DNA of 64,000 bases from Dasyornis broadbenti (taxonomy: Eukaryota > Chordata > Aves > Passeriformes > Dasyornithidae), in NCBI GenBank assembly GCA_013397935.1, contig VZRN01005380.1, positions 614,471 to 678,470 of the forward strand. Direction: 5' to 3'. The notes under the pieces were generated by a model. It saw only the letters and a list, made by a program, of their open reading frames with translations, did not search any database and was not told where the DNA came from. Position numbers and translations under genes: made by a program. Positions 1-31,700 of the stretch are shown one piece after another (positions within the stretch are counted from its first letter, which is position 1; each line of letters starts with the position of its first letter).

Positions 1-3000
1 TTTAGTCTGCTGTCCCTAAACCATGCTGAGCAGCAGTCTTGTGCCTGATATCCCAAAGCCAAACTTTAAAAAGCCTCTAAGGGTAGAAGGCTTTGGCAGC
101 TGGTAGCTGTGAGTTCCGGCAGCTCTTGTGGAGTGTTTTTTACAGTCTTCCTGTGGATTAGCTGACTCCCTGGCCTGGCACATAATTTCTCTAATGCTGA
201 TTGGCACTGCTCCAGGCTCGTTAGCTCTGTTTATTCTTGGTCAGGCTTGGCGCTGGCAGGAGCTGACGTACATGAAGCGTCTTTGAGGGTTTAAGTTTTT
301 GTCACTTCCCTCCTTCCTCAAACTGCATGTACAAGAGCTTTGTCTCTGAAACCTGCATTTTCTCTGCTGTGGCTTGAGGGAAGAGCAAGTCCCTGTTCAT
401 ATCTCTTGGATATTTTAAGCCCTTCTTTGGCCAGCTGGTCCTTAGGCTTGAATCCGATGGGTTGGATCTGGCTGAGAAAGTTTCTTAGATGTTTCTGTCA
501 CAATGTTTGTTGTGAATTAACTCTGAATGTACTTCTGTGCCTCTGAATTCTGTTGAGACAGCACATGCTTTCAAAGGTCACTGCTTTGCACAGTTTGACT
601 GGATTTGGAAATTGCATTGCACAGAACTTCAAACATTACACCAAGAAGGGGAAAGACAGAAGTGACAAGGTGCCTTTTTTTCTAGGACTGGATCCCTTTT
701 ACCTCGGGGGATTATTGGAAGAGCTTTTTTTTGACCAAGGGCTTGCTGGTTTTATTGTTTTCAGTCCACTTTTTTCCATATTGCAAAATAGAAGGTAATG
801 CCTCGAATTATACTTTTGAATAAAGTATTATTACCAGTGTTTATTTTTGGTGTTTTGTGTTGTTTTTGTTTTTCTGCAGTTAATGACAAATGAAATTAAA
901 GACAATCCCCACTTTCTGTAGGGATATTGCATATTTGAATTGGAATGGGATGGAATGAGGACACCCAGATGTAGCTGTATGGCTTTATCTTAAGGACGTG
1001 GTATTTGTTAAAAATCCGGTTTTGATTATTTGAAAACCACAAATTCAGATCAAGCCTGTAGACTACATCCAGGTGGAAAATGGATACATATAAAGAAAAT
1101 CACTGGAAATGGTGGTAGGAATTCCTACTGTAGCAGGGTGCTTAAGCACTTTTTAGGAAGGAAGACAGCTGAGGCACAGTTCCTTCCTAACCATGAAATA
1201 ACAGAGCATGTCTAGTACTGTGGTCTATAACATAAACCTAATTTAAGTAGCCAAGCAACACTGGCTTGCTGTAAAAATCCCAACCGAAAGCCAAAGCCAG
1301 AAAAAATGTTCACAGTTTATTTTCAAAAGTAGCAGTAGGTGATGGATTACTGGTGATTTTACAGTTACAGATTTTAAATATACCATTTAGTTTATACCCA
1401 AACCAGTAGGCTTGAGAATGATCAAGAAATTGGTCACCTAATGATCTCCAGTGACTGTAGCCATGTTCATGAAAAACAAGCTTTTTCGCTGCTTCTGTTG
1501 TCCACAAAACATTCCCCTGTCAGAAAGCAGATTGTCTCTCCCATCAGTCCCTTCTAGATGGCAGAAGCCCTGGACTTAGCTTTTTCTCCAGACTGTGTTT
1601 TCTAGACTTTAGATCACTTCTGTTTGTTCAGACTCTTTGATACAGGCCTTCATTTTCCAAAAGAAGCTCCCTCTCCAAAAGACAAATGAATGAACAGAAT
1701 TTAAAGCACAAATGTGGGCAAATGAAGATGTAAGCAAATATGTGTATTTGGAGGAATTTAAATTGTGGGGATGTTTGGTGCTTTGATTTTCCTTTAGCTT
1801 TTCACCTGTGAGCACAAGGCAGGTTTATACACACAGAAGTTGAGTTTGAGAGTAGGGGAAAGATCAGTAGTAATAAAAGGCAGCTGAATTAAGGTAGATA
1901 TGGGGAAGACAAAAATTTCCTCTTCCCTGCCTTCTTCAGCTTCTAGCAGTCACAGAAAGTTAATGATAGGAGCCTCAGAGGTGAGAACTCTTCACTAATC
2001 CTGCAGACTCCTGGGAATGTCCCTTTGGTGGTGTCTTCTTCAGCACTGAAATTCAGGAGCTCACTATCAGATTCAGGAAGAAATAGTTGCCTGTTGGTGC
2101 ACAGATCACTGTGACTGTTCAACAGATTACAAATCAAAGGAACAATGAAGCACTTTGCAGGTGGCCGCATTCCTCAGGGGAATCTATCAGCTACAGGGCA
2201 TCAATGACCACCATCAATGACTTTATATTTAAGGAGGAATGGGGCATTCCAGTCCAAACTTCGTTGACTTGACAGCTTGTCCTTTAGGGCACTGTTATTC
2301 AGCATTATTATATCAAGGTAATTAGAATTACTCAGCCCAGAATGTGGTAGGCTTTCACAGGTGTGAGACAGGATCCTTCCCTGAGGACTTCACGATCTTC
2401 ACAGACCAAAGCAGCATATTAACAAGGAGTGAGGATGCTGTGGTGTAAGTGCCAGTGTTACTGCCATATGTGCTGCCTTTACAGAGCAGAAGTCACTGCT
2501 TCCCAAACCATATATAACCTAGGAAATTTCAGTGGGTTGAATTTCTTTGGTTTGCTTCTCAGCCTGCACATGTTCAGGAGGGTTGCAGTCATCAGGCGAG
2601 TGTGATGGGGATAAAAATTCTCCTTCCTAATGTGCTTGGTGATGTGAGGTACTGAGAAGCATCACTGTGTTCTTTTGAAGTTGTGCTGCTGGTTAGAAGT
2701 GAGATGCATTGATGGAGTTTCACTTCACTGTTCGTTTTGGTTTACTCAAGATGTGTGTGCAGGAATTCTCGGAGGTACGTGCAGATCCAAACGGTGTTGG
2801 TTTCGGGAGCTGACTGTCTTTCAACAGCAGCAAAGCACGTGCTACACGTTAAATGCCTTGGAAATACAATGAGGTGTTGGGTTTGTACTGAAGTATTTGG
2901 AATGCCTCCAAGCTGCACCCATGCTGAAAGAAAGGCTGCAAACTCTCCAGGCAGCAAGCAGGTTCCTCTTCCCTCAGTCCCACACATATTGAAGTGCCTG

Positions 3001-3670
3001 TCTGTGCCAGGATAAATTTGTGTATCTTAGGGCTGGCGGATGTGCTGAGCAATACATCTGTCTGCAGATATGCTACTGAGCAGCAGGAGATGTGTGGCAA
3101 AGAGGGTGTTGAGAGGTTGCCCAGACCCAGTCAGCTCAAGGTATTAATCACTGGAATATCACACTAGCTGTGTGATGCATTTCTGTGGGGATAAATCTGT
3201 AATGGCTGAGACTCGGTGATAAATATCATGAAAGTTGTTGTCAAGGTTTTTCATGCATTCCTTTTAAATTGTTAGTTATAGCCTTTCTGGCAAAAGTTAC
3301 TGCACAATTCTAAACCATAATGAGGACTCCCATTATGACTACCTGTTTGTAGTGGAAATGCTGTCAGCATGAGCAAGAGAGAAGATGCTGATGTCTGACT
3401 TTACTTGGTGAAAAAGAAATTTACCCCGCTGCATTTTGTCCCCCTAGAGATGGTATCTGTAAAATTACAACAGGTTTGCCCCCACACCTGTTCATCAGCA
3501 TTTTTGAAGTACAGTCATTCTGGCAGGAATTCAGATCTAGAATGTATGAACACATAAACATCTTTTCCAGAGCCCTTTTATCAGAGGCATTGTGTTCTCA
3601 AATAGGTCATAGAGACAACAGAAAAAGTAACGAGATTTCTGTGTGGCCAAAAGTAACTTACTGGTGGTGG

Positions 3671-3691
3671 CTGCTGCTGCTGCTGCTGCTG
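3671..3691 (+). repeat. (CTG)7 microsatellite
   Basis: Seven perfect CTG units preceded by GGTGGTGG. Non-coding, upstream of the LIMK2b exon. Confidence 0.9.
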
Positions 3692-4372
3692 GGTCTTGCT
3701 GCAAAAGTAAAATTATTTTGATAAGATGTTTCCTGTTTAAATAGACATTTGACTATGTGTCCTTTGGCTTTAAGGAAGTCTTAAACAAAATCCTTTCCTG
3801 GTTGCTTAGCTGTCTGGGTGGTTTTTGTTACTTTGAAGTTAGGCTTTATCTGCTGGCTTCATTCACAGACTAGCTGGCTGCTTATCACATCTGTGGATCA
3901 AATCTTCAAAGGTTTTTTCTGAAGAGTTGGGATTTATGAGGTCACGTGGAATGCCCCTCGGAGGGCGTTCAGCCCAGGGCAGCAGAATTGCGGGGAAAGG
4001 CCTTTGTGTGTAGGTGATAGAGGCGGGAGAGGCTGGGGTTACGCTGGAGGTGTGTGTGTGATGGGGAGGTGCTGATAGCCAGGGAAGCGCTGCATTGCGA
4101 GCGCTGGCCCCTTTTCAGTGCGCAACATATAGAGAATGTGAGAGACCAGAGCGCATTCCTAGACACAGACTCACCGTGTTGCTGCTTCCAGTAGAGCTAA
4201 GTGAAATGTCAGAAGGAATTAGACCCGTGCTGGAACTGACAAGCACATCGGGCTCTGCAGCACTAGGCTTCACTGCACTTTTACAGCCAGGCTTACAAAC
4301 TGCACTGAATGGGGAAAAAGGAGATACTTTTTTTTTTCCTCTTCAGAAAGGTGGCTGCTTACTAAAAGTTAA

Positions 4373-4412
4373 ATTTATTTTTTATTTTTTATTTTTTATT
4401 TTTTATTTTTTA
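4373..4412 (+). repeat. T-rich (TTTTTTA)n simple repeat
   Basis: About five consecutive units of six or so T followed by A, with only small length variation. Low-complexity DNA. Confidence 0.85.
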
Positions 4413-5602
4413 ATTAAAGAACTCCAACAACCCAAAAGCTGACTGGCTTTCTGCTTACTTCAACAGCAAGCAGCAGCTGTCAAATCTGCAGCCAAGACTG
4501 CCTTATTCCAGCCCCAAGCGTCCCTGGAACAGTGTGCCAGCTGAGACGAGCATCTCCAGGAAAAGCACATTTGAGTGCTGTTGCCTCTGGAACAGAGCAT
4601 GATTTTCAGGCTGTGTTCAGGCATGCCAGGCTTTGCTGACTGTACAAATATGGGCGGGCTCGGTGCAGCAGCATATGTTTGTGGCATTTTTGAGTGTCTT
4701 GCGAGCAGCTTTAGCTGATTAGGTCACTAGAGATCATGCTTGGCTTCAGACAAGCGCAGTGATACAGCTGCATGTGCTGTGAGCAGGAGAGAATACTCCG
4801 TGTTGATTTATACCTCTCAGCTTCCATTCAGGAGATGATTATTCAGTTAAAGGATTGTAATGATCTCTTAAAACAGTATTGGATAGAAAGCAACTTTTCC
4901 TTGGATGAAGCACACTATGAGTTACCTCCTGCTGCAGAGTGAATGGATTGTACGTGCTGAAAAAGCTGTATAACCCTACCAGTAAGGGGTTTAGGAATGT
5001 ATATAGTTAATTTGATATATTTGGAGATGTGGCTCGTTGCCGTCCTTGAGTTCTCCGTTAGAACGTGCGGCTGCTGCAAAGACAAGTTTCACGTGTGTGT
5101 GCTTGTATTCTTTGGCCAAAGCTGCTCTCTTTCAGCACTAAATCCGCTGCCCCTCTTTGGGTCAGAGCTCCACCCCTGCAAAGGAGCAGAGCCTGTTGAG
5201 GCTCTGGAGCAGCCGCTGTCCGCCTGCCATGGCTCCTCCTCCCCTCCCACCCTTGGGTGGAACCAGAGAAAGGAAAACTTGCCAGTAGTTAGCAGGCAGT
5301 AGAGCTTGCAGAACTACTGCAGCAGCATGTCCAACTAGCCTGGTTAGCAGGGATTCTGTTCTTCCCGAGGTGCTGCTGCTGCTGAGCGTGGGAGATGGGT
5401 ACAGCAATGGGAGCCAGGAAAAATCTGAAAAGGAATGAGCAGCCGAGAGACCTGGCATTCCTTGGGCAGCTTCAAAGGGAGGTGAAGTATCTGAATCAGC
5501 GCAAGAGTAAATGAGCACTGGCTGCTGCCATGTTGGCAGAACAGAGCTGTTCAGAGGCAGTTGGACAAGTCTGTGGCTGATCCGGTTTATCTAGTGTTGA
5601 AG

Positions 5603-24452
<18,850 letters not shown>

Positions 24453-26360
24453 CATGCTCGTCCTGCTGCCTGCATCACTTCATTGGAGCTGGGATGAGCG
24501 TCAGGGAGGGAGATGCACTTCAGCCACTTCCAGGGCATTAATGGGGCACCATACTGTGCGTTTGCTGCACTGCCTCTCTCTCCCCACCCAGCTTCCCTCC
24601 TCTTGGACCTCTTGATTCACTGTGGATTTCTGGCGTGTTTCAGAAGCAAAAAGGACCATTTCCTGCCAGCTGCACCTAGGAAAGCTGCTCAACACTATTT
24701 TTCTGGCTTGAGAAATATTTCTCTGGCCTTTTCAGGCTTCTTTACTGTGGTGCCTTAGAACTTGGCTGCAAGCTGTGAAGCCACCCTGGCCTGTCTGCCA
24801 GGGAGGGAATTGCTATAGGAGACTCTCCTGGATAAGGACCAGCACTTCTGGAACAGCTTCTCCCACTGACTGCCCTGCTCAGCCCAGTTCCCAAATTGGA
24901 CATCCAGCAGCATGTCCCACCACGACAGCACATATATGTATTTGCATGTGTTTCCCAGAACAACCCACTGAGATTTTGGCCTCTGACATGCATCAGGGGA
25001 GGAATGGGGGCAGCTCTCCTGCCCAGTTCCCAGGTGCTACTTGATAGCTCAGAACTATCCTTTTTCTCTGGGGAAGCACATATGAATTGTTGTTTTGATT
25101 TTGTGGGCTTTTCTTCCTTCTCTGTCTCGGAATACCTCCAAAAGCCTGCCTAGAAACACTAAGACTGAGCTCTGTTTGCCCCTCCTGATGGCAAATGAGG
25201 CAGGCAGCAAATGAGCCAGTGGAGCATCTTCAGACCCTGCGCCGAGTTTGCCTGCCCAAAACCTTAACTTAGGTGAAAATATTTGAACCTGAATGTGTAG
25301 TTCTGCACTAGGCACTGGCTGTGGACATTGCTGAGTGCTTGAGCTCTTGGCCTGTGGACATGAGGTGACAGAAATGGCGGCAGAAGGTGCTTGTCAGCCA
25401 AAGGTTTGAAGTGGCTCGGACCTTGGGCATGGACAATGGCAAAGGGGGACTTGCCCAAGGTTAACTAAAGGATGGACTTGTCGTGAACAGAAAAGTGCTG
25501 GAGAATGTCCCATCCTCCCTGGAGTGGCAGCTGGAGAACTAGTAATTCAGTTGCCATTACCTCATCCTTTCCTGCAGATTGTGCAAGTTGCTCCCTTTGA
25601 AGGTCCTTCTTGCAGCTGCTGCTGCAACACCTGAGCTGACTCTCCAAACAGAGATTTTCCTCAGGGTCATTCCCTGCTCTGGGGGGGGAAAAAGAAAAAA
25701 GGGCTTGGAGTCACTGGGAAGTGGGTAGGGGTGTATTTTCTTCTAGTACTTCTCTTCTTCCTCCCTCAGCGGGAGAAGGAAGGAAGCAAGCTACTGCTGC
25801 AGTAGCTCATGAGGTTGGCAGAAATGAACAAAAAGCTGGATCAAGTCCTGCTCATAACTCTCACAAACATCATGGTTCAACTGGATTTTTAGTATGCTCC
25901 TTTTTCCCTCCTCCTCCCTCCAGCACTGAATGGTGGGGAATGGGTGTTAGTCTTTGCTGTTACTTTGGTTTCCTCCTCCTACCTATGAGTTTAAAGTATT
26001 ATGTAAAATAACATGGGACCAGCCATGACCTGACATCAGGTGTGCAAGGGGGGTGGTTTAGTGTAGTGGTTTTAGAAACACTGGAGACTTCCTGTGCTGT
26101 GCATCAGGCAGGAGCCTCTCGAAACTGGGTCCAGTGGATCCAGAATTGTTAATAGGATTTGCCCTTTCATTCCCCCTCCCAGGCTGGTTTGTGAGGGGAC
26201 CCCTGAGGGGAGAGTCCTGGGTGATGTGTGGGTGGGGTTTATGAACTGTGATTTGCACAGTTCCATGTTCTAACTAAATTAAAAAGCAGTAACTGTATGC
26301 TATTGAGAACAAGATTTTGTGGTCTCTGTGTTAAATAAAGTTGGAAGCTGTAACTTTCTT
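24453..26360 (+). other. LIMK2: LIMK2 3' untranslated region
   Basis: About 1.9 kb between the stop codon and the first good poly(A) signal. It contains G-rich and A-rich runs near 25681-25700 and no long frame that continues the protein. Its right end is inferred from the AATAAA at 26334; cleavage would fall near 26355-26360. Confidence 0.75.
26334..26339 (+). terminator. LIMK2: LIMK2 poly(A) signal AATAAA
   Basis: Canonical AATAAA, followed within about 40 bases by a T/G-rich element (GGGTTTCTATTGTAG), the usual arrangement for cleavage and polyadenylation. It is the first canonical hexamer after the LIMK2 stop in a suitable context. Confidence 0.75.
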
Positions 26361-27100
26361 GGGTTTCTATTGTAGTCACAAAATGGCAACATCAAAACTA
26401 CCCAGAGGAGGTGCCATGTAGAACACCCTTTTTTGAGTCAGTGGGCTCTGCCACATTCATAGAACTGGAGATTCCCAGTGCAGTGCTCTGTAGGGCTATT
26501 TACCTGGAGCGATGGAAAGGGAAGAAGTTGTTAAGTTCTGCTTCTTGGTTGGTTGGTTGGTTTTTAAGGGTGGATAGGAGTCAGCAGATCGTGGAGCCTC
26601 TCTCCATTTTCCTTTTCTAATCCAGGGATGAAAATACAGCCTGTTCTTGAAAACCTCTTTTTCTGAAATCTGTAGTTCAAGGGGCATTTGTTAAGACAAC
26701 TGAACAAAAATGCTGGCTCTGTCAGTGCCTCCTGTAACCTGCTGTGCTCTGTCTCCATCATACTTCCCAAGAGATGGAGCTGCTGCTGAGCAGCACCAAA
26801 GCAGAACTGACCCAGCTCAGTGCAGGAAGGGGCTGTAACCAAGCGTGTGTTCCCATGGGCCAGCCTGCTGAGTCACCCACAGTTCACACCCCCACAGCTG
26901 CTTTTCAGGAACAGTGTCCCAGTGCAAGACCAGCTGTTGGCAGCAAGGAGACAAGCTCCATGCCCTTGTCAGTGCTGGTGAGTGCAGGCACTGCTTGTAG
27001 GGATCCACCTTTGGGTCTGGCAAACTGAAGTAGCATCTTCCCTTCTCCTCAATTCAAAGTCAACAAGGCAAAGGATGCTGCTCTGGCAGGAGGAATGTAC
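26361..27100. other. Convergent intergenic spacer between LIMK2 and PIK3IP1
   Basis: DNA between the presumed 3' ends of the two convergent genes. It contains a short (GGTT)n run at 26545-26561. No gene or RNA is supported. Confidence 0.5.
26545..26561 (+). repeat. (GGTT)4 simple repeat
   Basis: Four GGTT units in the LIMK2-PIK3IP1 spacer. Confidence 0.85.
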
Positions 27101-27129
27101 AGATGAGCCATACTCCACACAGGTCTACA

Positions 27130-28541
27130 GAGCATTTTTCTTTTAAGCTTTACAAGGTAGCACAGTTTGCACCTTCTCATAATGAGGTATTTAAAACATT
27201 TTACAAAGAAATGGTATTCAAAGGCATTTAAAAATAAAATATTTCCCTTTTCTGAATCAAACATTAACACTAAAACCCCTGCTGCCAAGTACTGCTCCCT
27301 GTTAGGCCCACTGCTATAAAGCAGATGGCTAGAAAACTTGAATGGCTTGAATCCCCTGAAGCAGGGACAGATGTTTCCCTGAACTGGCCTTGCCTTGGTG
27401 CCATTAGGGAGACACTGCAGCAACCATCCCTTCAAACCCCCCTTAAATGCTAATAAAAGTTGTTACAAAACCTCTCTAATAGGACCAGGCTCTGTAAGTA
27501 AGTAGTTTTGCTGCACAAGCTGAGTGTGTGACAGAGGCTGGGCCAGGAGCCATGCCAGAACTTCAGTATCTTACAAAACAACTGCCCTGCTCTGCCCTTA
27601 GAGCCAGAACTGCTGCATTGTGATCAGGGTGACCTCCACAGCTTGGCCACTCTGTCCAGCATTGGCTCTGTAGGAAGCCAAGGGAATTCAAAAGAGGATG
27701 TTATCTATCCTCAGTGTTTAACCTACTGTAAGTAACTAAAGGGCAGTTTGTTTTCTTCAGTCCACAACTATCTACTGCTGGCCCTTGCTCTCCTGCTCTC
27801 TATAAGTGACCAGGAGGCACAGACAGACCCCCTGGACACCTACAACTGTGGCTGTGCATGTAGCACCACAGGGGAATGGAGAAGTGGCCTCAGCCCTGGA
27901 AGACCTGGATTTGTCAAGAGCTTGAGGAGAGCTTTTCCAAACTGGCACTGGGGCTAAACATACTGCTTCTGGCCAAAGATATCTCTCAAATAAATTCTTC
28001 CTTGGAAAAAAACCTGATCCAGTAGCAGGATTCTGGAGAGTGCTTCCAGCTCTTGGTCACTAAAGCAAAAAGGCAGGAACTATAATCAGAGTGTAATTAT
28101 CTAGCTAAGTCTGACATGCAGCTCCCCTCAGTCCCTGCAGTACTGTTCTCTCCTGAGGTTCCAGACTGAAACTTAAGTAACAGTGCACACCGTTAAATAA
28201 GAAAAGAACAGAAAAAGAGGAAGCCAAGACCACACTCTGGAGTATGGGATCTGTGGCCAGTTGTAAGCCTGGCCCATCATCCCACCCAGCTCCTTGGCAC
28301 ACCATGGAGATAGGTGGGAGGAAGCAGCAGGGTCCACTATACCAGTCCCCAGCTGATCATGCACAGAATGGTGCCCCTCAAACAGATCATGATGAATAGC
28401 CCATTGTTCTGTTCCTCTGCATCACCTTCATCCGGCGTTCATCAAAAAGAAAACAAAATAGAAATGAATACACACAACCCCTGCACTCACAGTGGGAAGC
28501 TGGAGGCTTTGCTCAGCCTGTAGCGCTGCTGCCCGAGCTGC
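27130..28541 (-). other. PIK3IP1: Probable PIK3IP1 3' untranslated region
   Basis: Sequence downstream of the PIK3IP1 stop on the minus strand. No canonical AATAAA or ATTAAA is visible on this strand before LIMK2's end. The A/T-rich stretch at 27140-27250 contains weak TGTAAA-type hexamers on the minus strand and is the likeliest place for the transcript end. The boundary is a guess. Confidence 0.35.
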
Positions 28542-28749
28542 TCAGGCACCAGGAGTCCCTGCCTGCCCCATGAGGGGGCCGCTGCCGTCCCGCATGTCCT
28601 CCACGGGTGTCTGGTTGGTGTGCACCACAATGGTGTTTTCATCTACGAGCTCACAGGCCGGGTTGGTGAACGCTGACAGGGGCAGCGTGATGCGCTGCAT
28701 TTCACGCTCATAAACCTTCTGTTCATGCTTCTCCTTCAGGTCTTTCCCC
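28542..28749 (-). CDS. PIK3IP1: PIK3IP1 coding exon 6 (cytoplasmic tail and stop)
   Basis: Acceptor AATGCAG, phase 2 in. It encodes GKDLKEKHEQKVYEREMQRI, the TLPLSAFTNPACE segment and the tail ending GQAGTPGA before TGA at 28544-28542. This is the intracellular region that binds p110. Confidence 0.95.
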
Positions 28750-31700
28750 CTGCATTAAAACAAAAACCAAAATATGTACATGGGGTGAGTGCTGCTGCTT
28801 GGCGGGAGAATCTCAGTAAAGCAGTTATAGTAGAGAAGAAGAGACTTTGCTCTTTAAGATAAACAGAGGTTTCAGCTGCATGCAAAAGGCTAGAAATATT
28901 CCCTGCTATAAGCAGAGGACCACAGCTGAGCATCTTTAAAAAACAAGCAGCCAAGTGAAGTCTGTGCCTCCTTCAAACTGGCTTATTTACTGACATTGCC
29001 GCTGATAAATGACTGTAAAGCCAGGCCCCTCCTTTAAACCACAGAGCTGCCGTATATTTCCTTATCCTTTACAGTCCCACAGGCACTGCCTGTGCAGGCC
29101 CAGGGGAGAAGTGAGACAGTGCAGAGGCCACTGCTGTGGAAAAGAGCTTCTGTAACCTGCTTCATCTAAAACAAATACTGGAGGTGATGACAGCTTCTGC
29201 ATTTTGTTGCAGCAAATTAAGCTGTCCCGGAAAGTATTAAAGCTGACTTGAGAGCTGGCCCTGCCTTCTGCCATTGCAGCTATAACAGCTTAATGCCACA
29301 ACCAGCTCCTCAAACCTACCTCAGTCTCCAGCCTGTTGCTAAGGGAAGGGACACCTCTGTAATCTGCTGCGGAAGAACTGCCTTGCTTTAAAAATGGATT
29401 TGGCATTAATAGCATGTTGTCTCCAGAAAAGCTGTGTATACCAAAAACTACTAAACCCATTAAACATTTCTCACCACACCTACTACCCAAACCTGCCAGC
29501 TTGCACATGCAATTTTGAGATCAAGGCAAGAAGGGAGACAGTAAACATGCACTACAGCCCTGCGGTGAGCTTTCTGACCGGAGAAGCAAAGCTGCATTTG
29601 GACAAAGCCCAACATTCGTCCATTGCTTCTTCCTGCTGAAGATAGGAGTGAGGTGGGACAGGCACCACTCACTCCTCCTGGGGCTCGTGATCTCAACTAG
29701 GCAGAGCTGCTGGGGTTTCCTGTCAGCATTTTGGCTGCTTTTCAAAGCTGCCTACAAGCATGCAGCATTGGTTGCCTCTCCTGCCAGCACACAAGACAGC
29801 ATTCTCTGAAGTGACACCTCAAATCAGATTCCTCGACAAGCACACTCTGTGTTTTGCCCCTTATGTAACACTCCTCCCTCTGCTTTTTCTCTGTTGGCAT
29901 TTATTATAAACACATGTCCCAGCTTGGGAAAAGGCTCCTTCAGCTTGGTTGTGTCAGACTGTTGTCAAACAGCCAAAACATAGAACAAACCCTCCCAGAG
30001 GAGGGAGCCTGGGCCTTTGCATGCTGCAGTGACAATCACTGCTATTTGTTAATCCTGCCCTCTCTCTTACAACTAAGCAGCTTGCTACTGCCACTACCCT
30101 CCAACACTGCTGAGCTACAGAAACGCTTCTGTCCAACACAGTGAAGTGGCTGAAAAAATAGTAACTGAAGTGCAAATCAAACTGACCTTAAAGTATACAG
30201 GAGCTTTGCTAAAATGAACTTTGACAAAAAAAAAAAGTGCTACTTGATAGTCAGCTTCATAGGTTACAATGCATGAATGGCAAAAAATTTGCCAATTGTT
30301 TTTCTTCTAAAGCTAGACTAGAGAAATCAGGGGAACAGGTGGCCTGCTAGAAGGATTGTTCTTTTTCTGATCAAAAGAAACTTCCTGTAAGGGCACCTGG
30401 GATCTGCTCTTTCCAGTTCTGACATAAAATCCAGCTCCCCTGGATACATCTGAAAAAGCCACATCAAGGTGCACACACACACACACAAAAACCCCAAGAT
30501 TAAAGAGGGCAATTTGAAACTTTAAATGGGACAGAACATCACAATGATGGGTGAAATTGAGAAGAGCAGAACTGACTCTTCAATAGTTCTTTCCTCAGCG
30601 TGACAAGCAAATTTGCTCTATGTGCCCCAACCAAATATATGCTTCTGTCCCTTTCCTTGGGAACTGGTTGGGTCTGCAGGTGCTCAGACATTCCTGCTCC
30701 ACATACATCAGCTTTTGAACAAAGAACAGCCACTCACCTCTTATAGATGTATCCCAGGACAATGCCAGCTCCGATGGCAATGATTATCACCATCATGATC
30801 AGCCCCAGCACATACCCTGTGAAAAGAGGAAAAAAAAGAGACAAAATTAGAGGCAGCAGATTCAGCTGTAATGTTGCTTTCAGAACCTCAAAACAGGTCT
30901 GTCCTGCCAGAATTGGAGGAATGGATCCATTGCACGATCCCAGGTTTGTACCTAGTGTCCCTAAGTCCTTCTTTTCTTTGGAGTTCATCTGCACTCTCTG
31001 ACTGATGCCAATGATGGGCTGCACCGCGGCTGCCTCACTCCGGGAGGGCAAGGTATCAGCTGGTTCAAACACCTGCTCATCCTCCTGGGAAGTACCAACT
31101 TCTGCTGAAGGGACTGGGGCTGTGGTAGCTGTAGCATCTGTTGAGAGGGGGAAAAAAGAAAATATATGCAACATACCAAGCACTTATGAGTACTTCAAAA
31201 CCACGTGTGCCTTGCAAGTGGGACAGATCTAGACTGGTATCACTGAGCTGCCCTCAAAGCACACTGAAATACACTTGCTCCCTCTTAAGTTGTTGCCAGA
31301 AATCCTATGAGAGTAGACAAGAAATAATACTCCTCCTCCCACTTTCCTTTGAGATGAATCTTTTTAACTAAGAGTTCAAGGTACCACTAGAGATGGGAGA
31401 AGACAGACAGCAGAATGAAACTCAGGTTCAGGGCATGAGTCCAAGGAATGCACAGTGACTTTACTTAATGCATAGATCGATATACAGGCTGCAGCTTCAA
31501 TCATGCTGAACAGTCGTGAACAAGATTATGAGAATCTCAATCCCAAATCTCCCAGGAGCCTATTTATCTCTCTTCTGTCTCAATCTTCCTGACACAGGAA
31601 AGTTTGACAGGAGAGCCCAGCTGGTGTGAAAACAACCTGGGGATATTCTTCCCCAGCCCCTCTGCAGTCGTGTACCAAACTCCAATGGCATGTTGGACAG

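Larger units (their letters stand above)
1..5602 (+). other. Upstream/intronic DNA of LIMK2 and presumed 2b leader
   Basis: No coding exon could be supported. If LIMK2a is transcribed from a promoter left of the window, this is its long first intron. The last few hundred bases (about 5300-5602) probably include the 2b 5' leader, but no transcription start can be fixed: there is no TATA box or CpG island. It holds a (CTG)7 run at 3671 and an A/T minisatellite at 4373. Confidence 0.5.

Noticed and set aside
1..5602. Search for the LIMK2a-specific first coding exon (first half of LIM1, a CxxC with a TWHGSC-like end)
   Set aside because: No frame with the expected cysteine/histidine pattern and a phase-2 donor was found; it presumably lies left of the window.
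27748..27957. Plus-strand 69-codon frame with a hydrophobic start (YLLLALALLLSIS)
   Set aside because: It looks like a signal peptide by chance; it is short, lies in the presumed PIK3IP1 3' UTR on the opposite strand and has no splice or family support.
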